Notes under the pieces: model-generated
What the model was told of the DNA's origin: nothing
Seen by the model: only the letters and a program-made list of their open reading frames with translations
Databases searched by the model: none
Program-made: the position numbers and the translations under genes
NCBI GenBank assembly: GCA_034769895.1
Contig: CM068372.1
Coordinates: 368,733,258 to 368,797,257, forward strand
DNA from: Magicicada septendecula
Lineage: Eukaryota > Arthropoda > Insecta > Hemiptera > Cicadidae
Direction of reading: 5' to 3'
Length of the DNA stretch: 64,000 bases
In this document: piece after piece, positions 36,081 through 48,918 of the stretch
How positions within the stretch are numbered: position 1 is the stretch's first letter
How the letters are laid out: every line of letters begins with the position of its first letter

Positions 36081-36896
36081 GGCGGAATCTTCACTAGCAC
36101 ACGAGACTCTGACCGTCGCTGATTCGCCGTTTATTATTCAGAGATGTTATTTTTTTTTACTCCGTTGACGAGTCTCATGCATTGCCACCCACCGACGCTT
36201 ATCCGGACGCTTCAAACACGGTCAAGTTTGAAACACTTGAGTGTCGCGTGTGTTGTGTGTTCGTTGTTTTCTTATTACTGCGTCAAGTGGAAAAAGTTAT
36301 AATTACTTTTTATATTTCATGTTTTACATTCCTTCTTTGTGATTTACTCTTCTAGTTTTAAGTGAAGCCATGGTCTGTCTACACCAAAACGTCGCGCCAC
36401 GCCATATTTTAGGACAACCTCTACTTCTATTTCCGGTGGGGATACTCTTCATAACTATTTTGACGAGTCGGCCCTCTGTCATCTCTCCACTCATCCGCGT
36501 GCACTCTTCTCTTCTCTAAACCCAGTCATTTATTTTCTGGCAGCTGCATCTTACCCCTTATATCGTCACTTCTCTCCCAATCGAAGAGAGATGTACAAAT
36601 CATTTTTCTCCTTCATTGTGGATACAATAATACAAACGATTAACATAAGCACAGCTTTCGCGACAAAGTACGTTATATTGTCTCAAATATCAAACACTAC
36701 CGTAATGTTTTCCCTGGTCTTCATTGGCTAAGCTGTGCTACCTGTGCTTGTTATCACTTCAGTGATACGCCTCATCTTTGACTCTAGCGCTCTTTCCAAA
36801 TACATTCTTCTTCTCCTTTTGTCCTTCCTGTTGTATCTACCGTTCCACCCCATTTTCCATACTTTTAAAGAATATAACGTTGAAGTACTCACCAAT
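36081..36896. other. Non-coding stretch
   Basis: Nothing supportable recognised; moderately pyrimidine-rich. Confidence 0.45.
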
Positions 36897-37672
36897 AATT
36901 GAACGAGCGAAGCGATTGCTCAGTTTCAACTCGACCGTTTGGCATTTGTCTGTCTGTCTATCCACCTGTCAACCGTTTGTCTGAACGTCTGTTTAGTGTA
37001 TGTCTGACTAACGATAACTTTGGAACGCATCAACCGATTTTCGTATGACTTGGCATGGGTGTCCATACTTTTACTCTACAGAACCAAATTTTTAAAAAAT
37101 TTGATTCCCCCAAACCGGGGGCGGGAGACAAAAACGTGAGGGGTAAAAATTGTGAAATAATAGCAAAAGCCCATGTGGGTTATCAGATTAGCGGAAATTT
37201 TAACCACAATCTGAATATAGTGTTTAAATTTGAAAATTTTTGGACGTCAGGGCCCAAAGAGTGGGTGAATATTTTGATATAGTCGCAAACATTTGTGTAA
37301 GGTATCAAATTAACTAGCATCTGAGTTAAGTCTTTGCAATTTAAAAAATTTTCACCTTAGAGCCCGAAAACGAAATAATAAAATATTTGAAAAAGTTGCC
37401 AAATCCAGCAGGGAATCGTAGGCCAAATTGTAACCCATCGGGAAACTGCCAAATGAGAATAAAAGAAACTGTAGCCCAAATGCGAATGTTTCGATATTTT
37501 AAAGTTCGTTGTATGAATGTGTGCTCTACTGTTGTTATATTATTAAACAAATTGTATAGTGATCGGGATTTTTGTAATTTTTCCCATATTGAAAATTTAT
37601 CTAATATCGAAATTTATGGAATAATAAATATATGCCTACCTCGTTCAAAATAGCTAGCGAGTTCTGCAGCTT
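36897..37672 (-). repeat. Dispersed repeat family A, copy 6 (reverse, near full length)
   Basis: Starts TTGAACGAGCGAAGCGATTG, has GTTTCAACTCGACCGTTTGG and CATTTGTCTGTCTGTCTATC, then ATCAACCGATTTTCGTATGA. It ends CCTACCTCGTTCAAAATAGC followed by TAGCGAGTTCTGCAGC. About 776 bp; the best reverse copy with both ends. Confidence 0.82.
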
Positions 37673-39049
37673 AGGTAGTTTACTAGTACTTTATAATATT
37701 CAAATGAGTAGAGTAAATTGTTTCAGACGTGTTGGTTACTCAGTGACTATGAAAGGTAGGAATGTTAATAGTAAGACATTATCATTTCTTCTTCTCCTTC
37801 ATTTTGAGGTCTGTTCAGTCCTCTAAAATCTCTTCAACATTTCTTGTTTCTAATGTTTGGTAATTCACTGTTTACGTTGGAAGTCTACACGATGACATTC
37901 GTCCCACACACACATTCCGCCGATCTGATCTTTTTTTGACGCCTTGATGTCACTAATATATCTTCAACATTAAGTTCTTGTCGGAACGATGTCACTGTAC
38001 ACTCCTCGAGTCTTCTAAAACATTTTATCCCAGCGACTTGAAGAAGTTTTTCCTAGTTATCAGTTATGTCCCAACAGTCGGAACAATCGGTGATTCATTA
38101 ATGGACGGTTTATTGTTCCACACATCTGCGTGAACTTGTTGGCCTTAGTCGTCACATTACAGCCACAACTTCGGTGCTGCGGATCCGACACCCCCAGCTT
38201 GTAGGGTCTCGGTCTGAGTATGGTCAGAAGCAAAGGGATAAATCCCTAGTTTCATTTAAGCTTTTTGAGAAAGTCTGGCCAGTTGTGTGATCATAACCAG
38301 ATACAAAGAAATTATTTACATTACTCTGCATCTTGAAAGCTAAAATCCGGACTGTACAGTTGATATGATATAAGCGTGAAAAATCCCTCCCTACATTCGC
38401 GGCTTCGATATTTGACCACAGTGTAGTTCTCTAATTCTGCTACCCCGATCGGTCCATATCATCCAAAAATCTTTCTACAAATTATCCATTTGATATTATT
38501 TCTATTGACAGTCACAGTATAACGATGTGACCACGATTGGTCAAGTACGGTAATCAGGGATGCAGCAGACGACAGCACGGTTTATGGATACCCTACATCG
38601 ATTTAGTAGCTAATTAATCGCGTTCTTCACCTCAACTGAACACCTACATCGAGAGGCGTCTGACAATGTAGCCGGGCCGGCATCGATGCCGTGGTTACAT
38701 AACTGATTATTTTAAATTCAAAATTTCAGAAATTCAGATCGAAAAAACACAAATGTTTATATAAACACAATTCAAACAAACAAAGTTTGTTAAAAATAAT
38801 TTAAGAACAATGAAACAAATAACTTAAACAACGTATAAACAATGTATCTTCATTTAAATAAAGATAATTTAAGCAAATTAATCCATTGATTACGTTTTTA
38901 CTTACTTAACATTACCTCTCACGCTGGTGAGGGTTAAAGATTATTTTCCAAGTGAAAAAGTATTAAGAAAGTAATTTAAGATTAAGTATGACAGAAGATC
39001 TAGCTACAATAAGTACTGAAAGCGACGTGACATAGGTGTAAGTTGTATT
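37673..39049. other. Non-coding stretch
   Basis: About 1.4 kb with no gene or repeat family recognised. Confidence 0.5.
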
Positions 39050-39051
39050 AT

Positions 39052-39646
39052 AAAAATCGGTATGGAGAACCATACATGACTTCCATGTTCTAAGATTTAT
39101 ATTTAAGACCATTTAAATATAAATTAAAAAATTTGATAAGCTTGTCAAATTGAAATGAAGTATTTCCATAGATACTACTCCTTTGTTGCCAATAACATAG
39201 CACACATATAAAAAATTACACCCTCCCCCTTCAACTACTCTTTTTATTTATAGATATTTCATTTACCTTTATACAGTGGATTATTATGACCTTCTTTTCA
39301 GGATTCTTTATTTACCAAAATTAAGTACGTCACTCTTGTTAAAACGTAAAACGTTGCAGGTAAACTACCCCTCCCCCATAACTGATCTTCGCCAAAATCA
39401 ATAGGCCTTGAGTCCTCTACAACTCGGGCACATAAGCAAAAAGTTATTTGATTCTGTTTGAATTTGCGGCAGTTATCGTTGCCATAGAAAATTTTCTACA
39501 CATAGATACAGAGACAGACACACAGATAATTTTCGGAAAATGACTTTTCTGCATGTTTAAGGGTAGTAGTATTAGAGTCAGTCCTCATCTCGAACACGAT
39601 TTTTTTCGCGATCACCACACTTCCATTTCCTTACGGAACATGGAAG
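39052..39646. repeat. Dispersed repeat family B, copy 1
   Basis: Homologous to 40.55-41.36 kb: CGGTATGGAGAACCATACAT, CAGTGGATTATTATGACCTT, ATAGGCCTTGAGTCCTCTAC, GAACACGATTTTTTTCGCGA. CTTCCATGTTC (39080-39090) and GAACATGGAAG (39636-39646) form 11-bp inverted ends, though the homology begins about 28 bp outside the left one. Non-coding. Confidence 0.8.
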
Positions 39647-40187
39647 GAACAAAGTTGCGATAAAAGTATGAAGAAACGTGATTCGGTGTTGAAAATTAAC
39701 AATTTTCATTGTAACTGATATTTTTATGTTATCAGATACTCAGATTAACGCATGAGTAAATTGTTTTATGTTAAGAACGTATTGCTTCTATGTTACGCTC
39801 ACCGTCTCTAACCCGCAACTCATAGTGGCGTAAATAACACTCTGCACCCTGGCGGTGAATAAAGGACAGACACCATTGTCTACGTTAGCTTCCTTTTAAT
39901 CTCACATTTGGATGGTACAATCTGCTTATTTTTATTACTCCTGCTTCAAATAGAAGTGTAAGTTTTAATCACCATTGGGTAGATGGCGTGCAATGTAGCT
40001 GACGAGAGAGGGTGAAAAGGCGAGTTTCCAGCAGCGCCTATAATTTACTGGAACATATCGGCTAAGGGAAGAAACCTCAACAGAAAATCTGGGTCCTCCT
40101 GCAGGGTGTCGTGACAATGGGCTTGTTCCTCATTTCCCATAAAAGAATTTTAATGCAAAAAAGCCTAATACTAGCATCGGACGAAAG
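39647..40187. other. Non-coding stretch
   Basis: Nothing supportable recognised. Confidence 0.45.
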
Positions 40188-40542
40188 GACAGTCTAAATG
40201 GATGGTCTGAGTCGAGCTGCTAGAACGTCAAGGCTAGAGCTAATACGAAATGAAACGATATGAGAAGAAATGGGCGTACAAAAGACAATCATCGACTGCA
40301 CTGAAGGAAAAACTAATCTGGTACGGGCACGTACAACGAATGGGACAAGGCCGACTGCCAAAGACAACAATGAGATGGATACCCTGAGAGGACAGAAAGA
40401 AAGGAAGACCCAAGAAAACATGGATAGAGGGCATAAGGAGATGAATGAGGGATAGAGGACTAAACGATGAAAACTGCAACGACAGGCAACAATGGAGGTG
40501 GGGATCGGACAACGTCGTAGGACGTTTGACCCCCAAATTAAT
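40188..40542 (+). pseudogene. LINE RT C-terminal fragment
   Basis: The plus strand reads SRAARTSRLELIRNETI, stop, EEMGVQKTIIDC, then frameshifted pieces of the LIWYGHV-RMGQ-RLPK...TKGRPKKTW region, ending near RDRGLNDENCNDRQQWR. It is closely related to the better-preserved minus-strand copy at 56.46-56.90 kb. Confidence 0.75.
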
Positions 40543-40547
40543 AAAAT

Positions 40548-41356
40548 ATCGGTACGGAGAACCATACATGACTTCCATGTTCTAAGGTTTATATTTAATA
40601 TCATTTTCGAAATGAAATATTTCCATAGAAACTACTTCTTTCTACTTATTGCTTCAGCCTTAACCACAGTACTGTGGTCACTAACGTATAGGCTACCACC
40701 TCACGTTATCGTACTCGATTTTCACTGATGATGGCAGTCGATGGGACTGGCAAAACGTCTGGTTTTGCAGAAAACATTGGACTACGGCCAAACAGCCCGG
40801 GAAGGAATTTTAACAAAAAACTACTTCTTTGTTGCCGATAACGTAGTACACATATAAAAAATTATTCCCTCCCCCTTCAACTATAATTTTCATTTATAGA
40901 AAATTACCCCCACCCCGTTCGACTAGCCTCTTCATTTACAGATATTCCATCTACGTTTCTACAGTGGATTATTATGATCTTCTTATCAGGATACTTTATT
41001 CATCAAAATTAAGTACTTTACTCTTGTTAAAACATAAAACGTTGCAGGTAAACTACCCTTTCCCCGTAACGGATCTTCACCAAAATCAACAGGCCTTGAG
41101 TCCTCTACAATTCAGTGACGTATGCAAACAATTATTTGATTATGTTTGAATTTGCGGCTTTTATCCTTTGCCATAGGAAAAATTCTACACACAGATAGAC
41201 AAGCAGACATACAGACAGACAGACACACACACAGACGCTTTTCGAAAAATGACTTTTATTCATGTTTTGAGGGTAGTAAAATCAGAATCAGCAGTTATCT
41301 CGAACACGATTTTTTTCGCCATGACTATACTTCCATTTCCTTATGGAACATGGAAG
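40548..41356. repeat. Dispersed repeat family B, copy 2, with an insertion
   Basis: Same ends as copy 1 (CTTCCATGTTC at 40572-40582, GAACATGGAAG at 41346-41356). About 170 bp absent from copy 1 lies at roughly 40655-40815. The insertion contains a decayed hammerhead-like core and ends GGACTACGGCCAAACAGCCC, GGGAAGGAATTTTAAC. Confidence 0.8.
40725..40755 (+). ncRNA. Decayed hammerhead-like core
   Basis: CTGATGA (40725-40731), extra T, a GCAGTC...GACTGGC stem, then AAAA where GAAA is expected, followed by CGTC. The mutated GAAA box means it is probably inactive. Confidence 0.35.
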
Positions 41357-42104
41357 TAAAAAATAAGTTTTAATCACTTAATATGCCCTCAAGACTGCTG
41401 AAAAATGATATGCTGACAGAGTATGTTCCTGCGGTATACATGAGTGTGTGTGTGTTTGTGTAAGTATAACATGTCAGGTATCATTAGTAAAATATCTAGA
41501 AAAAACAATGATAGTAGTAATGAACAGTTCAATTAGTCAAGTCTTACCGATAATGTACGTAGATGGGCGGTGAGCTGTCATCCCAAGAATTTTAATTAAC
41601 AAGACTACTTGATACACGTGCGGGCGTCCACACTTACCTGAAAATAAAAGACATAACATAATGTTAATTATCTATTGAATCGACACAACCGGGTAACTAC
41701 ACGAATAAATTATACCATGAAATTTAGTAGATTTGAATGAAAATAATATAATTAAACATGTAATAGTTTTGAAGACGGTAAAGGGTAAAAGCTTTCCTCT
41801 GAGAAGACACGGGAAGGTGATGATACATGAGATGTAGGATTGCAGACTAATGAAGGAAAGACGGGAAGTAAGGGGCACAGGGAAGCGGGAGGAGCATTGA
41901 AAGCTTGGAAGTCCAAAACTCTAGTGAGTAATGGTCGATGAAACATAACTCGCTAGTGTGAATTTAGTGAAAAGGCTCAAGGAGTTATAAAACTGAAAAT
42001 AATATCGCAGAAGCTCTAATGAAGGGAGCTTCGTGTCACTGTATTAAAGTAGTAGTTCAGGTGAATAAAACTTATACTAAACAATTAATACACACATACA
42101 CATG
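41357..42104. other. Non-coding stretch
   Basis: Nothing supportable recognised. Confidence 0.45.
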
Positions 42105-42491
42105 CAGACACAATTCATTATCATCATCTTCTTAACGGTTTTAGGCTTTAGCGGCCAGTTCCTATTCCTATTCCTATTCCAGAGTCGACCTTTTTTTAGG
42201 TCTACCAACTTTTCTTCTGCCTCTAGGGTTGTAATCTTTCGCCATCTTCCGTATTCTACTTTCTTCGATTCTGTTGATGTGTTGAATCCATTTTCTTCTG
42301 TATTCTTTAATCCTTTCATTAACTCCAAAAACATCTAAATCAGTTCTCATCTTTTCATTTCTTATATGATCTCGTCTATTACACCTTTTAACTGATCTCA
42401 GAAATTTGATTTCTGCTGTTTGTATCTTCTGTTCATCTTTTTTCTTTATGACCCAAAGAGTAGAACTACAGGCTACAGTAGTGGGAGACAC
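42105..42491 (-). pseudogene. RTE-like LINE RT C-terminal fragment
   Basis: The minus strand reads STLWVIKKKDEQKIQTAEIK, FLRSVKRCNRRDHIRNEKMR, TDLDVFGVNERIKEYRRKWI, QHINRIEESRIRKMAKDYNP and RGRRKVGRPKKR. This ordered set is typical of RTE-like RT tails. About 105 codons are open. A short GATGATGATAATG tail closes the 3' end at about 42115. Confidence 0.85.
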
Positions 42492-44372
42492 AATTAATCA
42501 ATTAAAATAAGACACGACAAGATTTCTTACGTCTTATGCAAGAAATAAATGGTTCGGAACCGTATAAATACTCCAGATATGTGTAAGAGACACATACGCA
42601 AAGATTGAATGTTTCTGTCAAAACTGAAGGCGGTGTGGAGACATCTTTAATGGGTTTAAATAGCGGTGCATCAGTGTGAAAGAGAAGAAAGGTCAACAGG
42701 TTGCCGAATTCCTTCAACAGGTCAATGCGAATCCCTGGGGGACACAAGTGAAAGGGGATCTCAGCGACAATATATAAATAAATAAATATATATATATATA
42801 TATTGTAACGTGGTATTGTTTCCAATTATAATTACTAATAAAATTTAAATCTCTAAATCTTAATGTAAATCTTACCCTTCATCAATGTAATTATATCCTG
42901 CAGCTCCAATTTGTGGGTATGCGTGAAAGTGAAATAAAAAATTTAACTCGTATTCTGTCTTGTCTTATTTTCAATAAATTTTATTATTCTATTAACATAA
43001 TAGAATAATAAATTATTAAAGTCGATGTACAGTGAAAGTCATACATATGATAGAAAATATAATAATTATAAATCGGTTTCAGTAATGTGATGTTGTGTAT
43101 GTGTGTTGGGTCATAGGTTCTTTGGATTTTACAAAAGAAACAACTTAATCAAATCTGAACAACTAATAACAATATTACAATGAGAAAATAAAATTAATAA
43201 TCATAATGTTTATAGTGTTTTTATTATATCACTTCACTGTTCTAATGCTTTAAATTAAATAATGATTGAACAAATGTATGTCTTAGCATAATAGAACAAT
43301 CTCACCAAATTGTAGTTTAGTTTACAGATTATTTTCTTATTAGAATTCTTCTGGCCTTCAGTTTTCCGTGTTTTCCGTGTATTATATTAAGCCATTATAC
43401 TTCTCATTATTTCCGGAGTTTTCCTTCATTAATTTACTGTGTGCCATTTATTTTGTAGAAAATGTTCAGCTTCAAATTATATCTGTTCTGGCTTCTTTTC
43501 CAAATTCAACAACAATAAGATTCCTTTTAATCTCTAGATTCACTTAGTAAAGCTCTTGGCTCCACGACATGTGTATGGGTCACAGGTTTGTTTTTATACC
43601 TTATAATTAACATGGTTTATTATAATCTTCTTTTCACTCGTCACTGATGTATATAATTAGTTTCTGGGGATATATTCCACTAGTTTTAATTATTGTACAC
43701 ATTGTTTAATTTTATTATATTAGCTATATAGTTGTTTTATATAAATTATATGTGTTATTCACTGTTTATATTATAACCAGGTCTATTTCCTATGCACTTT
43801 CACTATACACTGTTTTTTAAAGTTAATCACCGTAATTTTCGTCATTTCCACTTTCTTACGTTAGGTAATTTGTGATTATTGTTTAATATTATTTTAATTG
43901 TTTTTTTATATCACTTACAGTTCGTATTGCGATTACACAAAATAACTGCTTGAGGTTCGCAGACCTCTCTATAGTTTAATAGGCTTATACAATAACAAAT
44001 GTGTTTTTACTTACTTCCTAACTTGTTAACATTTATTCACTATATTTCTATTTATTAACAACTATTTACATTTTTTTTATCATTCAATCTTCCCTCCTGG
44101 GTGTAGTAGTCATAGTCATGTCGTCTGATAGTCTTGTCATTGTCATTAAACTTATTAATTAATAAGTTTTCATTTCCTATTTCCATTGTATGTACTTATT
44201 ATAATATTTCCCTTTTGTTTTTTATTAGGCCTACCTTTTACTCCTTGACATTATTATTTATTTTTAAATATTTACATTTTATTTTCATTTCTTTATTTGT
44301 TAAATTGATTTTATACTTCTTTGTATTTTATTAATACAACAACAATATAATAATAATAAATTTCCCATAATA
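42492..44372. other. AT-rich non-coding stretch
   Basis: About 1.9 kb of AT-rich sequence including a short (AT)n near 42786-42802. No gene or repeat family recognised. Confidence 0.5.
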
Positions 44373-46130
44373 TAGGGTGATTTCAAAATTCCACGGCAAT
44401 CTCTCGGGTGCTGATTCTTTAGCTAAAAATAAGACAAAAAGTCTGTATAAACATAGGTTCGAAAACGGTTCGTTAGCGAGTTACTGCTCGCGAACCAGTT
44501 CGCCCTGATGTCTGCTTCCACGGTAAAATGACGCCATACTGAGATTCTTGAGGTATAAAGTGAAAGGTAAATTTAGTGGTTTCTTATGGTTTTTGATCTG
44601 AAAAAATGAACAAATGAGATCCCAGAGCTCTATCTTAATTAGTTTCTAAGGCAAACTGTGTTAAACACAAAACATTGGAGTCGAAAAACATACTTTTTTA
44701 GATTTGGGATAAAATAACTTCGTTAATTTGCCAATAAACAAATAAAAATTTCGAACTAACTTTGTAGATAATTTAATTGTGAGAAAAGTGATGTGTATGA
44801 TGTTTATTAAAAATAAGTACAAATTTGAGAAATTTGACTTTAATTAAAAACAAAAACGGACCAAAATGCGCCATAAAAGTGTTACAATTTACAAGAAATG
44901 ACATTGTAAACTTCCGAAACTCCCACACTAGGACAGAAGAAAACCCACACGAGACTGCTAAAAGACATGACCAACATACTTTTTCATTTAATGTGTGGTG
45001 CGATCTTCTTGGTGATAATCTCTTAGGCCCTTTTTTCTTACCACCAAGCCTTAATGGAAGACAATACTTACACATTTATTGCAAACGAATCTGATAGAAC
45101 TTTTAGAAGATATTCCACTTACAGATAGAGTGCAGATGTGGTTTTTGAATGACGGAGCATCTGCTCACTACTGTCATGATTTGACGCACCATTTAAATAA
45201 TACATTCGGTATGCGATGGATTGGTCGAAACGGACCAGTAAAATGGCTACCTCGATCTCCTTATCTCACGCCATCAGACTTTACCTTTGGGGTTGGATGA
45301 AGTAGTTAGATTATTCCGTTCGTATTGGCACACGAGATGAACTGAGACATTATACAGTAGAATCTGCAGATACTGCTAAGAATAATCCTGATGGTATAAG
45401 ACGTGCCCAGCTGGCATGGATTCGCCGAGCTGAATTCTGCATTCAACAAAATGGCCACATTGAACAACAGCCTTGAACGAACGTTTCCAGCTTTATCAAT
45501 TTAACAATTTTTATGTTTAATGATTTGAAGGAAAAATTCAATGATATAAGTTTTCAATTTGTTTACAATTACATTTGTTGTGAAAACGTTTACGAAAACC
45601 TTTGTTCTGTTTAAAATAGTAACACTTTTATAGCGCATTTTGGTCTGTTTTGTTTTTAATTAAAGTGGAATTTTTCAATTTTGTATTTACTTTTAATAGA
45701 CTTTATACACATCACGTTTCTCGTAATAAAATTACCTACAAAGTTAGTTAGAAATTTTTATTTGTTTATTGGCTAATTAACGAAGTTATTTTATCCCAAA
45801 TCTAAAAAAGCGTGTTTTTCGACTCCAATCTTTGTGTTTAACACAGTTGTTTTTTAGAAACCAATTGAGATAGAGCTCTGGGACCTCTTTTATTCAATTT
45901 TTCAAATCAAAACGCATAGTAAACCACTAAATTTACCCTTCACTTTATACCTCAAGAATTTCAGTATGGCGTCATGTTACAGTGGGAGCAGAAGTCAGAG
46001 CGAAGTGGTTCGTGAGCCGTAACTCGCTAATGAACCATTTTTGGACCTATGTTTATATAGACTTTTTTCTTATTTTTAGCTATAGAATCAGCATCCGGGA
46101 GATTGCCGTGCAATTTTGAATCACCCTGTA
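44373..46130 (+). mobile_element. Tc1/mariner-type transposon with about 514-bp inverted arms
   Basis: The left arm 44374-44887 and right arm about 45616-46128 are inverted copies at roughly 85-90 percent by eye. The ends read TAGGGTGATTTCAAAATT on the left and AATTTTGAATCACCCTGTA on the right, flanked by TA as expected for this superfamily. A transposase C-terminal half lies between the arms and starts inside the left arm. The left arm lies where the N-terminal half should be. Confidence 0.85.
44830..45475 (+). pseudogene. IS630/Tc1-mariner-type transposase, C-terminal half
   Basis: Pieces in order: FTRNDIVNFRNSHTRTEENP, HETAKRHDQHTFSFNVWCDL and LGDNLLGPFFLPPSLNGRQY. A frameshift near 45078 is followed by QTNLIELLEDIPLTDRVQMW, FLNDGASAHY and WIGRNGPVKWLPRSPYLTPS DF, the region of the second catalytic Asp and following conserved block. 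Further shifts and a stop near 45302 lead to IRRAQLAWIRRAEFCIQQNG, ending at TGA near 45475. The N-terminal DNA-binding half is absent, so it is not functional. Confidence 0.88.
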
Positions 46131-46363
46131 TATAATCAAACTATTAATTAATACAAATACGCTTACTATGAAAAAAACTACAACACTCACAAACCACATG
46201 CACACTGGACTCGAGCACTTGCACACCAACAAGGTCAAATAATATATTACTTTATAATTAGCCTGAAGACGGCTGCCGATTGTTACGGTTTACATTATCA
46301 ACAAGGTAAATTTCGCGCTATGGCAACCGGAACGTAAACCCTGATTCCAAATATCCAACTGAT
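46131..46363. other. Short non-coding spacer between transposons
   Basis: No feature recognised. Confidence 0.5.
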
Positions 46364-46371
46364 GATGAGCT

Positions 46372-47272
46372 CAGGGACGGATCCGCGAGTAATTTTGGGT
46401 GGGTAAGAGTTAACTTTGGGGGGGGGGATTTGGAAAGCCTTTCTTTAAAAGCCTTAAGTATAAACCATAGGAATGAGTACACATATACATGCATATACAG
46501 TTGTTACATATACATGCGCACGCAGATTTGTTACGACGGTCTCACGGCTCGTCGTATGGTACAGTGAAAAACAAAACACAGACACCGATTAAGTCACTAA
46601 TAACCAGCTTTAAATATCAGAAATAACAGTTTGTAATCAACAAGATTATACTCGTACAATAATTCAAGTAAAATTTGTTCACACGCAATGATAATGTCAA
46701 CTAATAGAGTCCCGCACAATAATAATCACTTTTCAGTAATACACCACTTGAGACGCACTGAATATGACTTCTAAACGGCATAAACTGACTTCTAAGCGGC
46801 ATCTGTTGCCTATTTATAGTCCGCAGATGTTCCATAATTTGCATCAACAAGCATTCGAAAAGTCTCGAGCATAACGACACATTCCATTGTTGGAGAATGT
46901 TCCTAATTGCGTAACAATGTACAATCGTTATTATTAACACAATAAGTTTACTGACGTACGTACAAAATCATATCTGTGTTTGTCAGTTCAATGCTCTTTT
47001 AATAATATTCACTCACAGTTTATAATACACGTTACACATTTATTGTCTGTATCAAACAAAAATTAGCATAGGCAAGGTAAGTTACAGTTACAATTTAAAG
47101 TAATTTTAGAGTAAACCCATGAGCTCATCTGTATAAGATGATATGAATTTTTTAATATACACACAATCACAAAACCATTATAAATCCACAAAACGACGAA
47201 AAAAATTTCGTTTGAAGTGATCATTTGGGAGGGGAAATTTCCCTCTTCCCCCTCCTTGGATCCGCGAGCCTG
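46372..47272. mobile_element. Non-autonomous hAT-like element with 8-bp target duplication
   Basis: Left end CAGGGACGGATCCGCGAG, right end CCTTGGATCCGCGAGCCTG. Flanks GATGAGCT (46364-46371) and GAAGAGCT (47273-47280) match at 7 of 8 positions, fitting a hAT duplication. G-rich runs lie just inside both ends. The 901-bp interior has no transposase. Confidence 0.75.
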
Positions 47273-47416
47273 GAAGAGCTACGGCAACACAGTGCAAAAT
47301 TTGGCTATTTAATAATTGGCTACGTTCAGAAAGTGTCTTCTGAGCTTCTGAAATAAACACACCTGTAATTTGTTTTGAGTGCAACGAACCTCTACCTGCT
47401 ACCTGTAGAAGACTCT

Positions 47417-47426
<10 letters not shown>

Positions 47427-47454
<28 letters not shown>
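47427..47454. repeat. (CA)n microsatellite
   Basis: Preceded by CGCGCGCG. Confidence 0.95.
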
Positions 47455-47457
<3 letters not shown>

Positions 47458-48419
47458 CGTTGTCTGACAGAATAATTTATTATATAATTATATACGACTG
47501 GTGCACGACTTTACAAGTAAGTTCATTTTGTACGTGAAAAGGTCACCGCGGTTGCCTTTCTCCACACTACTCCACACACTCGGCTAAGTAACACAACGTA
47601 CTTAGTAGAAAAACAATTTATAAATGTTATATGTTATATTAATTAATTTTAAAATAGTGGTGTTATAAACGGCGACCTTGACTTTAAAACGACAGCGTAA
47701 ACACTGCCACAAGCCTACTGGCATTGCGTACGTCTGCCAAAGGACCAGTCCTTGAAGGGTATGAAGTCAGCTGATTGTAGTTTTGTGTGAGTGTTTGGTC
47801 TGCATAAAGTGAGGCGTATTCTTTGATTCTGTAAGGTGTTCATTAGAAGGTTAGCGTTGCTGAGAAATAAAGGTATAGGGAATGCTGAGTATTTGGGCAG
47901 AATTTAGCCAGATATCCCATTGTGTAGGCAGATGTTCCAATTTTTGCGGGACGTGCCAATTTCAGAGGCAATATATAAATAATGCCCTTCTCTGGGCATA
48001 TTAAATCTTGATTTGTTATGCCCAAAACATCGAATAAAGATTTTGTTAAATATTCAGTATTGAATTTTTTAAATCTGAATCCTTTATTTTGGCTTGTATA
48101 GAAATTACTGTACGAATAAAAAAAAACACTGGTTTGATTTGTTTCACAGAAAGTGTATAATTGGTGGGAGAGTATATAGTCTCAGAAATTCGAAAAACTA
48201 CGTCGCCAATATAAAATAGGTACAAGTTCATTTTTTGGCCTGCGTAACTGTTAGTAAATGACTTGTGCTAAAACTCTGGTATTGGACAAAACGTTAGTCC
48301 ACATTTCCAGTTTGGATTTCCCGTGGTCAAAGTTAGACCACTTCCGGTGATCTAATAATCAAGTAAATTACTATTCAGATAAGAAAATTATAATGTAACT
48401 TTATTAGTACGAGTAGGTT
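47455..48419. other. Non-coding stretch
   Basis: Nothing supportable recognised. Confidence 0.45.
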
Positions 48420-48918
48420 CTGTTTTATTTTATTAGAATTAATATCTACATCCAGTTTTCACATACCTCAAATGGAATTTGCGATTTTTCAAACTTTCAC
48501 TGCACTTTTTGGGCCCTCGTTCCCAAAATTTCCAAAACATAACACTACGTTCAGATTTTAATTAAAATTACACCCACATTTTGGCTTGCAGTGTTCCAAA
48601 ATATTGAAATTTTCATAACCAAAATTCATAGTTTGGTTAAAATTACCTTTAATTTGATACAACACATGGACTTTTTCAATTATTTTAAAATTTGGAACTT
48701 CTCAGATTTCTACCCCGATCCCTGGTTTTTGGGGATCATTTTCAAAAACAACAGAGTTCCGTAGGATAAAAGTATCAAGTTCCAAACCGTAGTGCCAAGT
48801 TTTACGCGTGATGCGTTCAAACGTTATTGTGACACATACCCCAAAATAGACTGACAGACAGACAGACAAATTCCAAACGGTCGAGTTAAAACTGAGAACT
48901 CGCTTCGCTTGTTCAGTT
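48420..48918 (+). repeat. Dispersed repeat family A, copy 7 (forward, 5'-truncated)
   Basis: Includes AACATAACACTACGTTCAGA, AACGTTATTGTGACACATAC, GACTGACAGACAGACAGACA and the end AACTGAGAACTCGCTTCGCT followed by TGTTCA. Confidence 0.78.
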
